The notes below the pieces were generated by a model that was not told where the DNA came from, made no database searches, and was given only the letters and a program-made list of their open reading frames with translations. From NCBI RefSeq assembly GCF_020921035.1, contig NC_063160.1, positions 20,805,595-20,869,594 on the forward strand: a stretch of DNA of 64,000 nt, written 5' to 3'. Positions 1 through 12,289 of the stretch are shown piece by piece. The stretch is from Rhodamnia argentea (Eukaryota > Streptophyta > Magnoliopsida > Myrtales > Myrtaceae). The position numbers and the translations under genes are program-made. Every line of letters begins with the position of its first letter. Position 1 is the first letter of the stretch.

Positions 1-699
1 CTGGGAACAGGCACCTCGCCTTCAAATTCGGCTGCGAGTGGCTAATATCTCAACTAGGCACAGCATCAAAGACTCAGTCCAAATCAACCATAGGACGTCC
101 TGTAAGAATCTCCCTCCTTGTAAGTATGTGCCGGCCGACTTTCTAAATACAGGTTTAGAAAGTTTGCTTGATATGTCTGGACAAAAAACGTCAACTACAA
201 AGTTGAAGCCGCGTTATGAGTCATGGACACAATCCTAAAATTTGAAAATGTATCTTTCTTTCTATTTAAATTCAACACTAAAAATCACTAAAAGTATCTA
301 AACTCGCAAACCTGTCACTTGTCAGGCTGCCTAAAGACAAATAACTAAATGCACAAACCTCTTGAATGACAGCCTCACAGATGTGGATGCTTGCTTCTGA
401 TCTTATTCACTGGGATGCAAAACACCGCCAAATGCCCTTAGCCTCCGATGCCTTTGTTAATGCGATATGAATAATTGCTGCGGCCCAATCGACCGAGACA
501 GGACAACTTCCTTAGGGAGAATCGGACTCAAACTTGACCCCAAAGACGAGTAAGGACACAGCATCTCAGCCAAATCTGATTTCTTGCGCCTGCAGCAAGC
601 TTGTTATTGTGATCCGGAGAACCATAAGTACCCCACAATCTTCTGCAAAATATCAATACCCTATTCTAAACTTTCAAATATCATCTGTCAGCCGAAACA
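1..699. other. Upstream flank of the AAA-ATPase gene
   Basis: No gene is recognised here. Short open frames exist but lack ATG starts or any family resemblance. The last 150 bases (about 550-699) probably hold the promoter-proximal sequence and short leader of the AAA-ATPase that starts at 700. No clear TATA box could be fixed. Confidence 0.4.
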
Positions 700-2230
700 A
701 TGTTTTCTGATGCTAACATGCCCTCTGCCAAAACTATTGTATCCACAGCAGCTTCCATCGCTGCTTCAACGATGGTCGTCCGGTCTCTACTTCGCGATCT
801 TGTACCATATGAACTGCAATATTACTTATTTAGGAGCATCCAGGGCTTCTTCAAGTCTTTTTCCTCTGAAGTGAGTGTAGTCATTGAAGAATTCGATGGC
901 CTAGCCGGCAACCAAATATACAAGGCCGCGGAACTTTACTTGGGTAGCAAAATATCTCCAACAACTCAGTCTTATAGAGTCTGTTTGCCGGTAAAAGGAA
1001 CAAAGATGTGTGTTTTCATGGCAAAGAATCAAGAAGTAACAGATGTCTTCAAAGGAGTGAACTTCAAATGGAGACAGATTACCAGAGAAGTTGAATTGAA
1101 GCAGATGACACACGAAGGCCGGCAATCCCAGCTGTCGGAAGTGCGGTATTATCAGCTGAAGTTTCACAAGAAGCACAAGGATTTGGTCTTCAATTCTTAC
1201 TTCCCTTTCATACTAAAAGAGGGGTATAATGTGCAAGAAGCACGGAAAACCTTGAAACTGTATACTTTGCAAAGTGATTACTTTCGAGGATACCCTTGCA
1301 TGGAAGATTCATGGCTTTCCGTGAACCTTCACCATCCATCTACATTCGACACATTGGCGATGGATTCAGACCTCAAGAAGAAAATAATGGAGGACCTCGA
1401 TAGGTTCGTGACGAGGAAGGACTATTATGGGAGAGTCGGGAAGGCGTGGAAAAGGGGTTATTTACTGTACGGTCCGCCGGGCACTGGGAAATCGAGCTTG
1501 GTGGCTGCGATGGCCAATTATCTGAATTTCAGTATCTATGACCTGGAACTGACAAACATCTCCCATAACTCTCAGCTGCGGAAAGTGTTGTTGGCAACTG
1601 AAGACAAATCCATACTTGTCGAGGACATAGATTGCAGCCTCGACTTGAAAGATCAACAAGCAGAAAACGAAACGCCAGCTCCAATTGGTAAACGTCCCTC
1701 ACCTCGACAAACCCAGGTAAATGCAAACTATAGCTTACTCTTTTGATACATATGCCCTCAAGCTCCTTTGAAAATGCATTGAATGGTTGTTGAAAGGGCC
1801 TTTTCACTTAATGATCTGCCTCTTCCTGGACATTTCCTCGTCTAATGAGGTTTCTTCTTGCTCACAGGTGACATTGTCAGGACTTCTCAACTTCATAGAT
1901 GGGTTATGGTCAAGCTGCGGCGATGCAAGAATCATAGTGTTCACGACCAATCACAAAGAAAAGCTTGACCCTGCTTTGTTGCGGCCGGGACGAATGGACA
2001 TGCACATTCACATGTCATACTGCACCCCTTATGGGTTCAAAACGCTGGCGGCTAATTACCTCAGCACGACTGACCACCCACTTTTTCCTGAAATTGAAGA
2101 GCTAATGAAGTCAGCGTTTGTCACCCCGGCCGAAGTCGGGGAGCAACTGCTGAAGATTGATGATCCTGACATGGCCCTACAAGGACTGCTCGGATTTCTC
2201 TATACGAATAGGAGGGAAAATTCCCAGTAG
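700..2230 (+). CDS. BCS1-type AAA-ATPase (AATP1/HSR4-like), 2 exons
   Basis: Exons are 700-1716 and 1868-2230, joined in phase 0 across a 151-base GT-AG intron, giving 459 residues. The N-terminal ~30 residues are hydrophobic and fit a membrane anchor (mitochondrial or ER in this family); they are followed by the plant AAA-associated domain (about 30-130). Walker A GPPGTGKSS lies at about 258-266 and Walker B SILVEDID at 304-311. The second exon carries sensor 1 (IIVFTTNHKEKLDPALLRPGR, broken here as IIVFTTN, then LDPALLRPGRMD). The C-terminal DDPDMALQGLLGFL matches the usual family ending. Plant members are induced by pathogens, salicylate or ABA and act as hexameric ATPases; the substrate is mostly unknown. 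The length is slightly below the usual 470-520 residues. The start is the first ATG of the open frame. Family assignment is secure; the exact orthologue is not. Confidence 0.9.
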
Positions 2231-3932
2231 GACCATAAAAGAGACAGCAAAGATAAGTTAGAGAACTAGTGCAAACTAGACGAAAGTTGTGTGTGAGACC
2301 ATGCTGGATCGATTGTTTAGAAAAAGAAAGGCACGTTTGCAGCTAATTTTTCGTCAATTTTTGAAGTCATCTTTAAGTTTGATATTTGCACGGCGAACCA
2401 TCAGTTTTTTCGGGAATATCCTACTGTTCCAATGCAAATTCGGACTCTTGAAAATCGTCGACATACTCGGAGAAGAAGGCATTGCTCATCTTTTCATATA
2501 GATTGTAGAGTTTTCATCATGGACAAAATGCACATTCCATGACTACATCCATCCAGCTTGTCTATGTTCGAGTCTGGACAGCAAATAGCAATTTCTACCA
2601 AAAGTCCAGAACTTTGTCAGATTTAGAAGGCTTCGTTGGTAATACATATCGGATGGATCCGTCATCAAGAATGAGCGCGCCCAGCCATTAAGGAGGATTG
2701 AAGTCTGCGAGGAAATATTCAGAGGGCTTTAAGTTTACACGCTGCCTAATCAGCCGATGTGATGTATGACAACATTCTTGATTACCATGGCATATATGAC
2801 ATTCTTGATCTTTGTTGGTTATATGTGGGATGAAGATTAAGCGACACGCGACACGGACCTCTATAACTATCTATTGCTATCACAAGTCTACAAAAGAAAA
2901 TTCCCGATGAATCAGTAAAATTTACGTATTTATGTGTTGCTATTTTGGTCGGAAGTTAAAAGATTATTGCGACAGGCAATTGAATTTTGTTATTATTTGG
3001 TGTATGTGATGATTTGTTACGAAGATTTTATATTTAATTATTTGAAGATGACAGTGGTGCATATTCCTTTAAGAGCGAGTATTTTCTTTAAGTTTAGTTC
3101 AGCAAAAGTGCAAGAGACAGAAGTTTTATTGAAAATCATCATATGTGCATGTATTTTCTTTCTGGAAGTACAAAATATTTTACCGACAGAGGTCAAGGCA
3201 GATTATCATTTATCACACCCCATGTCAATTGATAACTCAACCGGAGACAATCACTCTCATGTTTTATCGTAACTTCCCTGTTTATCCCTCCCTCTTTTTC
3301 TTCAATTCTATCTTTCAATAAACAAATCGAGACAGTCAAGAGGAGGCAGAGATTGGATGAGGTGAATCAAACATGTTGAAAGATCCACCTACCTATTCTT
3401 AGTGGAGCACCATAACTCAGAGCTGAGCACCTATTCATGTTCCCAAAAAGGGAAAGACAAAGTAAAACCTTTCTACTAAAACCTTTCTACTCCAAGTCTC
3501 CAAGCATCAAGAAGTGTCCACAAGTCAACCCTGTCAGAAATTTTCTCCAACTGAGTTGGACAAAATCGCTGACTTATATGATGGGATCAGGCCAACTCAG
3601 AGCGTGATTAGATCAGCCAAATTTGATTTCACCATGATGGTTTTTCATGGGATGTCTTTCCTCTTTTTCTGCTAATATCTCCTGAAATGGAACGAAAAAT
3701 GGTATTTTTCGACATCTGCAGAAGGTCAAGGGAGAGACCCAGTTTAGCCTTTTAGTTTTTTTGCTCCTTTTTTCTAGTCTTGGAAACAAAAGAGTTGGTT
3801 TTGTTAGTTGGTGAATTTGCGTGGGAAGAGAGCACAGAAAACAAACCTTCCAACGGAGTGGCTTGCATTTCGGTTTCTCTCTCTCTCTCTCTCCCCCTCT
3901 CTCTGTACAGGTTGTCGCGGCCGTCCTCAGAA
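2231..3932. other. Spacer between AAA-ATPase and SEC14-like gene
   Basis: The first 200-300 bases are likely the 3' UTR of the AAA-ATPase. The rest is AT-rich and holds no recognisable gene; the longer open frames begin with non-ATG codons and resemble nothing known. CT-rich runs at about 3877-3905 suggest that the leader or core promoter of the SEC14-like gene begins near 3800. Confidence 0.4.
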
Positions 3933-4230
3933 TTTCAGAGATATATTCGGGATCATAGATAAACTTTCTCTTTCAGGCTCCCTAAATTCTTGTCCAGAAA
4001 GGTATCTCTCTCTCTCTCTCTCTCTCTAAAAAAAGCATCTTCCTTTTTTGGTTTGTGTCTTTCAATCGATGTGCATCTTCTTGAGTGGAGATAATTCCTA
4101 GATATTTCATCATTTTTGGCAACCCATTTGGGAATTTTTTAGCTGGTACGATTGCTTAGAACTCCCACTCGATCCTTTCATGGAAAAAGCTCATCTCTTG
4201 TACAATCGTGTGCATGTGAGAAGGTGTTTG
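3933..4230 (+). other. Leader segment of the SEC14-like gene, duplicated at 10191-10480
   Basis: This non-coding stretch lies about 200 bases before the SEC14-like start codon and contains a (TC)n run at about 4005-4027. Most of it reappears, clearly diverged, at 10191-10480. Shared landmarks in the same order are TTTCAGAGATAT, CTTGTCCAGA, TTTAGCTGGTAC, AAGCTCATCTCTTGTAC and TGTGCATGTGAGAAGG. It is probably 5' UTR or a leader intron of the gene. Confidence 0.6.
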
Positions 4231-4446
4231 AGTAATCCGCAATAGTTTTGTGCTGGTTTGTCTGAAGTTGGTGTTTCCACATTACAAGGTAAATTTTTGG
4301 ATTCTTTAAGCTGTTTGATAGTGCAATGTAGACAATTTGCATGTAAATGGTGTTGACTTGACTCCCTTTTGGCACAAATAATTGATTCATTGATTGATTC
4401 TTGTCTGCCTTGTGCTCTCATTGATAGATTAATCATGTGTGACAAA

Positions 4447-7400
4447 ATGTCGGGACCTCTTGATCGCACTGCTAAACCAGGTACCGGTTTTCCTCTCCTC
4501 CTATAATGTTTTCCTGTAAATCTTTGATCTGACAATCATCTAAAATGGAGGCCTGAATGTCTCGGTTGTTGTACTGCAAGTTTGAATTCAGTAAGTATGT
4601 TATGGACGTATAATTTCACAAGCAAAATTTCTGGGAAAGTATTGAAGGAAGGAGTCAATATTCAAGAATGGAGGTTTTCCATCATTTATTGCATTGTGGA
4701 TACTCGTTGCAGTAGCCATCAGAAGCTACATAATTGAGAGTTTGAGAGGAGGGTTTTTCATTTCTGGTTTCTATCTGTGCGAATAAACTGTGAGGCTACA
4801 CATTTTCATTTTCTAGGTGATTGAAGATGAACAAAGAGAGATTATGTGGTTATAGCATGTGACAATTCATCTAGTAGATAGGATTATAGATAGTGAATGG
4901 AAGCTTGGAACAACTGCATGCTTTACATATTCTAGGAAATGTCGAGAATTTCCCACCATATTTATCCAGCATGGTATAATAACAGTTGATCTCAAATTTG
5001 TCAAAATGCGGATCCTTCTCTTCAATTGATTTATTGAAAGATATACCTTCATTGTAGCAGCAGTACTTGCTCTTCCAAGTTCCTTTATGTGCGTTTCTGT
5101 CTACACAATGGCAATATGTCATGAGGATAGAGGAAATTTTTTCCTATAGACTCTGATTGCTTCATAGCATATGGTTAATATCAAAGAAAACTTCACCATT
5201 TCGCTTTTGCTGCAACTTTAACAGTTCTGTCGTTTCATTGTACAGTTCTCGAAAAGCCTGAAGTGGAGAACTCTGAGGATGAGAGGAAGACCAGGCTGGG
5301 ATCTCTTAAGAAGAAGGCAATTAATGCTTCAACCAAATTTAGGCATTCTTGGACCAAGCGAGGTCGAAGAAGCAGTAAAGTCATGTCTGTCTCGTTCGAC
5401 TCTGATATTGACACAGAAGAACTCCAGGCAGTTGATACATTTCGCCAAGCTCTCATTCTTGACGAATTGTTACCATCTAGACATGATGACCCTCATATGA
5501 TGCTCAGGTCTCTTCCTTGCTCTCGCAGTGAATATTAGATGTGTCTAGTGCGTCTGCGTAGGATATGAACACGATGGTATTCGCATATGCAAGTTAAAAC
5601 AGAGGCAATCAATCAAGCACTGACAGTTGACTTTGACACATTGAAGAAAGTGCTTTGTTTTGCCATGTCTATGTAACACACTTATTTTAGATTTCAGATA
5701 ACTCCATAGATGCTCCAGTTTCTCTTGTATTTGAACTCTTAGCATGTATCTTCCTGTGTAATGCGTAATCCAACGCCTTATGGACAGGGTGCAACACCCC
5801 TCACCATGATCATCATTGCATACTAATGTAGTGATGTAGATGTATCCTGGATGGAGTTTTTCCTTTTAATTCCTTTTTTGGGCCCATCCTGGATGGACTT
5901 TAGGCAGTGTAATATCAACTCTTGCTGTTTGACACAGATTTTTGAGGGCCAGAAAATTTGATGTAGAAAAGACAAAGCAAATGTGGGTTGACATGTTACA
6001 ATGGAGGAAGGAGTTTGGTGCTGACACAATCATGGAGGTACCGATGGAAAACTCAATAACCTCTGTGTCAAATGCTTCTGCTTTAGTACATAATTTTGGT
6101 TATAAGATCATCATACCTGGTTCTTGGACTTCCTTTTTTTGGTTTCTTTGTTCAGGACTTCGATTTCAAGGAAATTGATGATGTCCTAGAGTATTATCCA
6201 CAAGGACACCATGGTGTGGACAAGGATGGAAGACCTGTCTACATTGAGAGGCTGGGTAAAGTCGACCCCACTAAACTGATGCAAGTGACAACAATGGATC
6301 GCTATGTTAAGTACCATGTGCGGGAGTTCGAGAGGACTTTTGTTGTTAAGTTCCCAGCTTGTTCTATCGCGGCCAAAAAGCATATAGATCAGAGCACAAC
6401 CATATTGGATGTCCAAGGAGTGGTGCGTAAGACGTTTCCTTAATTTTTCTCAGTCGGACATCCTTACAATATTGGTCATCCAAAGAAAATTATCTCTTAG
6501 CGATGTAAATGGTTGCAAACCTTGGCAAAAGAAAGATGTCAAGCAATTATGGAGGTCATCAAAGTAGAGCACCGTCTCGAGGAGGTTGTAACTGAGGCAG
6601 TAAAGATTTTTAACAGCATCTTTAGGATAAGGAGTACATGATTGATTAAACTGTTATACAGTGGGTCTTGATGAGAACCTAAATGTTAGCTCATTGCATA
6701 TGCAGGGGCTAAAAAATTTCAATAAAGCTGCAAGGGATCTTGTCTCGTGTCTTCAAAAACTAGATGGGGATAACTATCCTGAGGTACTTTGCAAACTCAA
6801 ACTTCAACCCCCTCAAGCTCTCTAATTCCTTCTTGGCTCAATTCACTTATTATTATGATGCTCACGGGTGTCCAACCAATTTTAGACTCTTAACCGCATG
6901 TTCATCATCAACGCGGGCTCCGGATTCAGGCTTTTGTGGAACACTGTTAAATCCTTCCTTGACCCAAAGACTGCTGCAAAAATCCATGTAAGGACCTTTC
7001 CCAGATATGCTGCACAAGAGTGCTCCATTTCTGCTTAGCTGACCTTAGCTGTTGATGCTTTTTCTCTACTAGGTTCTGGGGAACAAATACCAGAGCAAGT
7101 TGCTTGAAATAATTGACGCAAGGTAGGTTCGACGTTCTTTAGTCTATTCTATATGCTTTCAATTTGTCCTCTTGTTGTCTTGTGTATCTCTGTCATCCAA
7201 TCAATAAAAAGCTGCGATTTACCAAATACTATGCTTTCAATTTGGCTTTGACTAGTGAGCTGCCGGAGTTCCTTGGTGGTTCATGCACTTGTGCCGACAA
7301 AGGTGGTTGCATGCGTTCTGATAAGGGCCCCTGGAACAATCCCGACATATTGAAGGTTCGCTGCTGATTTTTTGTTCCCGCCATTTGTACCACTATGCAT

Positions 7401-8921
7401 TTTGGTGCACTTAAATAATGGGACTAATTCATCTCAGATGGTTCACAATGGCGATTCGAAATGTGTGAGAAAATTGTCGGACATCAATGAAAAGATGATA
7501 TCTCAAGAAGAGGTAACTAATGCCAGGGGAATCAGGCTCAATTTCTGAGTTCTATTTAGAAGTGGGCCTCTCTTCTTCTTGGACATGAAACTTTTCCTAC
7601 CTCACGCCGATATATTGGCCGACATTTCTTCATTATAACATCACTATGTGTCTCCTAATGCAGAAGTGCGTGTCTTCCAACTTAACAGCAGCTCCCGATG
7701 CGAGTAATTTAGAACTTCCATGTGTGGCAAAAGAGGAGGTGCGTTCAAAACTCTCTCCTGTCTATGAAGTGAGTGTTATGGCATTTCATTACATGAGGGT
7801 GACACTGGAGCTTTTAATGCTGGATAATCTTCCTTTTGTATAGATTTTCATCACAAAAAAGTGCGAAACCGAAAAGGCTTGTGATTGCTCTGTACCTATA
7901 ATTGACAAGACAGTTGACACTAATTGGATCAACACGTCACCAACTTCCAAATCTGGACTGGAAAAAGGTATGCAATCTGATGCATGCTCCAAGAGTAATT
8001 CTATTTAAATGCCTCTGAAACATTTTATTTATACAAGATCACGGATGCTTTAAGCATTTAAATGACAGCAAATTTTGAGAGCTTGTTATCATCCAAGGTT
8101 ACCCAACTGCAGCGGCTTTCAAAGTGGCAATCATTATAATTTCTGAGCTAATCATATGTCGCCTGTTAACCAGGTTGTTTTGCCCCGCCTGATCCTTGCA
8201 AATCTCCTGAAGCTATAAGCAGCCACATCTTCAATGGTGTCTTGGCCTTCATCATGGGTATTTTCACTATGGTCCGCATGACCCGTGACATGCCAAGAAA
8301 GCTCACAGACGGTATCCTCTACTCTACTTCCATGTACTATGTTGACCCAATGAAAAAGGGCCATCGGTTGCCAGAGCCATCTATTTCCCGCGATGATTAC
8401 CTGAACATGATGAAGCGCATGGCTGAACTAGAAGAGAAAGCAATTGTTATCAGCACAAAACAATCATCCATGCCACCTGAGAAGGAGGAAATGCTTGCTG
8501 CTGCAGTCGGTCGCATTGAAGCTCTAGAACAAGAGCTATCTTCGACCAAGAAGGTACATGCACAGCGTGAGCTTATAAATACTAAGTCCTCTGCCTGTTG
8601 CCAAATGTATGCCTCCTAATACACCAAGTTACGAGGACAAAATCTGCAGTGACTGCTTGCCATTTTTGCTTGTTCAAAAATCACAGGATCGACAAATTTA
8701 TTCTGAACATAATCCGCATTGACCACTGAATTCATACAGGCACTGGAGGAATCCATTGCCCGACAAGAAGAGCTCTTGGCCTTCATCGAGAAAAAGAAGA
8801 AGAAGAAGCTGGTGAGTCGAGAGATGCCTCCAATGTGACACTATGCATCTATCTGATTTGTTCTCGCGCTTTCAACTGATAGTTTTTTCGGTCGTAATTG
8901 CAGAACATCTTCCGTTGGTAA
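4447..8921 (+). CDS. SEC14-like phosphatidylinositol transfer protein (SFH family), 14 exons
   Basis: Exons: 4447-4480, 5246-5507, 5938-6037, 6156-6422, 6706-6783, 6886-6987, 7073-7122, 7256-7355, 7438-7512, 7664-7738, 7844-7967, 8174-8553, 8740-8811, 8904-8921. All introns are GT-AG and the frame stays open, giving 578 residues. MSGPLDR at 4447 is the usual start of this family; an in-frame ATG 12 bases upstream (4435) is the alternative. Order of parts: basic N-terminal region ([19 protein letters not shown]), CRAL-TRIO N helix ([16 protein letters not shown]), SEC14 lipid-binding domain ([15 protein letters not shown] to [18 protein letters not shown]), a variable linker, a helical/coiled region, and a polylysine tail ending NIFRW. 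Such proteins exchange phosphatidylinositol and phosphatidylcholine and stimulate phosphoinositide signalling in polarised membrane growth. One oddity: exon 6 begins TLNRMF where relatives usually have TLCRMF. The first exon also lacks the CFEGF-type segment common after MSGPLDR, so a small exon may be missed. Confidence 0.9.
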
Positions 8922-9660
8922 GAGCATGGATTGCAGGAGTCCAAGCTCCCACAGTCCAAGCTCCCACAGTCCTTTTGTTCTGAAATAAACTCGTCTGACC
9001 TTAGTTTGTTCCGTATGTGTTCCCGGTTCATGAAAAACACAAGCTGTTTATTTGTTCATATTTGTATCACCTGTAATATATGCTTGTAAAGATAAGGCCG
9101 TGTCCTGGTTTTGGCGCTTTGAGCCTTTATAATACAGATTGTCTGTGATTGTCAATTGGGTTGTTCGCCTGCTCGAGTGACTCGATCGAGACTCTTTTTA
9201 CTGCACCAGAACCCGGGAAAACGAAGGCTTTGGATGACGTCTGAGATATTTGCCTCAAAGCATCGAAAGGTATTGCCACACACGCACCATCGCCACCTAA
9301 TGTGGAGTACGGCAACCAGTCGAGTTCGGTCATCTACATAAAACGACGACATGACGTTTGTTAGCTGTCCCAAGTATATTACCACAGGATCAGGTGTTTT
9401 CCCTCGTACAAATCCCTACTGGGGTCTGCTGGTGCTGTATTGCGAGAGTTGATAAGACTCAAGGCCTCAGACTCGAGCATTAGGGGCCGAAAAGTAAAGC
9501 CACTTTGGGAATTTATGATTAGCTTACTTCGTCATGTCACCGGAAATCTGTAAGCGAGAAAAACGGAATGGTTGACTCAAACCTATGATCATTTATAATA
9601 GATACAGTGCGTGATCGGACTTACGTCGTGCATTTTAATCACGCACGCATATCGCCTCCT
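8922..9660. other. 3' flank of the SEC14-like gene, source of the duplicated 3' segment
   Basis: The 3' UTR begins after 8921 and has AATAAA at 8984-8989. A 15-base unit (AGTCCAAGCTCCCAC) is repeated twice around 8937-8967. From about 9094 (AAGGCCGTGTCCTGG) the sequence is matched by a diverged copy at 10505 onward, and the part from about 9330 to 9495 is matched by 14560-14806. No gene is seen here. Confidence 0.6.
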
Positions 9661-9724
9661 TGAAAGGAAAACCAATAACGATTGCTAGTTGGCATCAAGA
9701 AAAGGAGAAGAGAAAGGAGAAGAA

Positions 9725-9870
9725 AAGTCTGAAGGACAATGCTTTCATTTTCCAGACTGTGCCCCATTATACTTACCTTCAAAGTGAAGGTAAGTTTCCC
9801 ACTGAGGCATCACAAAAACACACGTTCTCGAAATATAATTCGCTCTATATACCCAGAATGCAGAGAGAGA
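9725..9870 (+). repeat. Segment X, copy 1 (paired with 15193-15375)
   Basis: This stretch is a diverged direct repeat of 15193-15375. Shared landmarks are GAAAAGTCT, GCTTTC.TTTTCCAG, TGCCCCATTATACTT, GTGAAGGTAAGTT and GAGGCATC, then GA-rich sequence. Both copies keep a perfect splice-donor consensus (AAG|GTAAGT), so the segment may be the end of a non-coding leader exon rather than a protein-coding exon. It sits about 320 bases before the copied SEC14 leader at 10191. Confidence 0.55.
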
Positions 9871-10190
9871 GAGATACTAAAGAAGTCATCCAGCAAGCTG
9901 TAGCAGAACGTAGAAGTAAGACTAATCAGCCCCAGATCTGTGATGATGGCCTTAATCTCTGACTTCTGAATCTGGATAAATTGCAGCAACCAAGAATCAA
10001 TCCCCATCGTAGTTGCCGCACAAAATTCAGTCGAGATTTTTACTTTTTCAAACTAGTTTTACATCAGGTTGGCTAGTACCGGTACGAAACGAAAGAAGGA
10101 CGATATTCTCGCTGACTATGGTGACTCGTATCGTAATACCCCTCTCTTTTCTTTAATTTTATCTTGGAGAACAATCAAGACAGTTGGACA

Positions 10191-10936
10191 TTTCAGAGAT
10201 ATTCTCGGGATGATAGATAAATCCTTCTTCAGGCTACCTAAGTTCTTGTCCAGACAGGTATACTCACTCTCTCTAGAAAAAACCATCTTCTTGTTTTGGT
10301 TTATGCCAGTCAATCAATGAGCATCTTCTTGATGGAGACAATTCGTCAGCTATTTCATCATCTTTGGCAACAACCCATGCGACATCTTTTAGCTGGTACA
10401 ATTGCTTAAAACTTCCATTTGATCCTCTCATGCCCAAAGCTCATCTCTTGTACGATTTTGTGCATGTGAGAAGGTGTTTGATTCATCTGCCGTTTGGCAT
10501 TTCATAAGGCCATGCGTCCTGGTTTTGGCGCGTTGAACCTTTGTAATACAGATTTTGTCTGTGACTGCAAACGGAGAATAGTTTTGCTTCCGTTCCACAG
10601 CAACGTAGAAAATGGCTTTCTCAATCATAGTTAAAAGTGTACACAACCTATTTACCGGTTGTGGCGGAGTGGTTGGTCGCCTGGTTGAGCGACTCGATCC
10701 AAGACTTTGGATCAAGTCACAGCATGCTCTGCAATTCCTACCTTGCCAATGCTTTTCTCTGCACTTAAACCCCGTGACAAAGAAGGCTTAGTATGATGTC
10801 TGAAGTACTCGCCTGAAAACATCTCTTCGACGGCGCAAAAATTAGCATGTATAGAGCTGGATTGGGTAATTTCATCTAGGCAAGTGCCGATTATTTTGCA
10901 CACGGGAAAACTATCCACTAGAGAACTGAGGTATCT
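10191..10936 (+). pseudogene. Relic of a second SEC14-like locus: leader fused to 3' flank, coding region lost
   Basis: Bases 10191-10480 copy the SEC14-like leader (3933-4230). After a short junction, bases from 10505 copy the 3' flank that begins at 9094 (both read CCTGGTTTTGGCGC/GCTTTGA or GTTGAACC, then AATACAGATT). Nothing of the 4.5-kb coding region lies between. The 3' copy runs to 10936, is interrupted by the solo LTR, and resumes at 14155. The likely history is tandem duplication of the locus followed by internal deletion or unequal crossing-over. The open frames here do not match the SEC14 protein. Confidence 0.65.
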
Positions 10937-11277
10937 TGTCACTTCCCGAATCCTATCAGCACGCCAACATCCCCTCTGACCGTACTTATGTACAGTTTCC
11001 GAGGAAACTATGGCCAACAAAACTTAAACTAAACACGAATGATAAGCATATGCGGAAGCGAAAACAAATCTCAATACAAAACAAATAACATACGATACTT
11101 TGAGACAGTAAAAGAAAACTTATATACATATTCACATATTCTTTACAACATTCAAACTTAAGGCTTGAGAGGCCAACTGTACAAGCCTAAGACCATCTAC
11201 AAGAAAAAAATCAAGTGGTCGAAGCCTAACTCCTATCTTAGAACGGTTCTCCCAAAAAGTTAAAGGGGGCGACTATC

Positions 11278-11781
11278 CTAAGCCCCATTTTCACCGTCCT
11301 CTGATGATGTCCCTAAGGCTTCCTCGTCGTCAATCTCGGAAGACATCTCTGCATCGGATGGCTCCACTATCTTCACGTCCTCCTCGGGCTCCAAAATCTC
11401 TGGATCCGACTTTGAATCTTCCGAACCAGTATCCGGGCTCATCACCACGCCATCGGGAGGGGCAGCTTGAGTGGGGTTCCATTCCCCAACTCCATCATAA
11501 AGGATGTCGAAATCTCTAAGCGGTCCAACAGACAGATCCCCATGCCTATACGTCCACACCGGATAGGTGTAGGGCTTCCAAAAATCACCTTTCACATTTA
11601 CTCGGATGCTAGTGGCGTGCCTAAAATAAACCTTATCATCTTCCACGGGATACTTGGTAATCGCGGTTTCCATGTCCATGGGTATCCCGAACCTCTGCGG
11701 TGGATCGTTCATGGTCGAGGTGAAGGGTCCGAAAAGGTAACCCACGACGGGGTGAGAATAAATCTCAACAAGAAAGTTCAT
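11278..11781 (-). CDS. Uncharacterised 167-residue ORF inside the solo LTR
   Basis: This ORF starts with a true ATG (11781) and is open for 167 codons. The first ~110 residues are mixed, with many Tyr, Trp and Pro residues (VWTYRHGDLSVGPLRDFD). The last ~60 are strongly acidic (SEDSKSDPEILEPEEDVK, then SSEIDDEEALG). I recognise no domain; it has no zinc knuckle or protease motif, so it is not an obvious gag or pol piece. It lies in the LTR's own orientation. It could be a fortuitous frame, an LTR-encoded accessory protein, or a captured fragment. No promoter or intron could be assigned. Confidence 0.35.
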   Translation of the reverse strand: MNFLVEIYSHPVVGYLFGPFTSTMNDPPQRFGIPMDMETAITKYPVEDDKVYFRHATSIRVNVKGDFWKPYTYPVWTYRHGDLSVGPLRDFDILYDGVGEWNPTQAAPPDGVVMSPDTGSEDSKSDPEILEPEEDVKIVEPSDAEMSSEIDDEEALGTSSEDGENGA

Positions 11782-11964
11782 AAACCTAGGTTAGCGTGAT
11801 AGTGCCTCCGAATACACCCTAGGAGAACAGTTCTAAAACAAACTCCAAGCCAACCAATACTATACAACACGATGCAAGAAATAAACGCATCTCACTCCTC
11901 CAACTCACCACTCCTTTAATAAGGCTACATTACTCAAAAGCCCGCATAACACGCATCAGGCTAC

Positions 11965-12236
11965 AATAGAAGGACAGACCCGTATAATAACGCATCGAGT
12001 CATTATAATAGTCCGCACCCGCGTGATAACGCCTCGGATTGATATAACCTGCGTAACAACGCCTCAAGTTAGCATACCACGTTTAACGATTTAGGACAAA
12101 TACAAAACTCCGCGTAATAACGCCTCGGGGTATAATATGGTCTTATATACTCAAACCTCACGTAATAACGTCTTAGGGTATAATATGATCGTATATACAC
12201 AACGACCCCACGTAATAACGCCTCGGGGTATAACTT
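11965..12236. repeat. Minisatellite 1 in the LTR (unit about 35-50 bases, core AATAACGCCTCGG)
   Basis: The core TAATAACGCCTCGG or close variants recur at about 11975, 12023, 12056, 12115, 12162 and 12214, with spacing of 33-59 bases. The last three units are the most alike and share GGGGTATAATATGGTC-type sequence between cores. Confidence 0.75.
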
Positions 12237-12289
12237 CCACAGTCACATTTGATTCTCCTAAAAAATGACCATATATCGATAATATTCAC

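Noticed and set aside
2934..3272. 112-codon frame between AAA-ATPase and SEC14-like genes
   Set aside because: It begins with a non-ATG codon, is AT-driven and hydrophobic by composition, and has no known motif.
11467..11799. 110-codon plus-strand frame in the LTR
   Set aside because: It is opposite the longer 167-codon frame that follows the LTR's own orientation; only one is likely to be real, if any.
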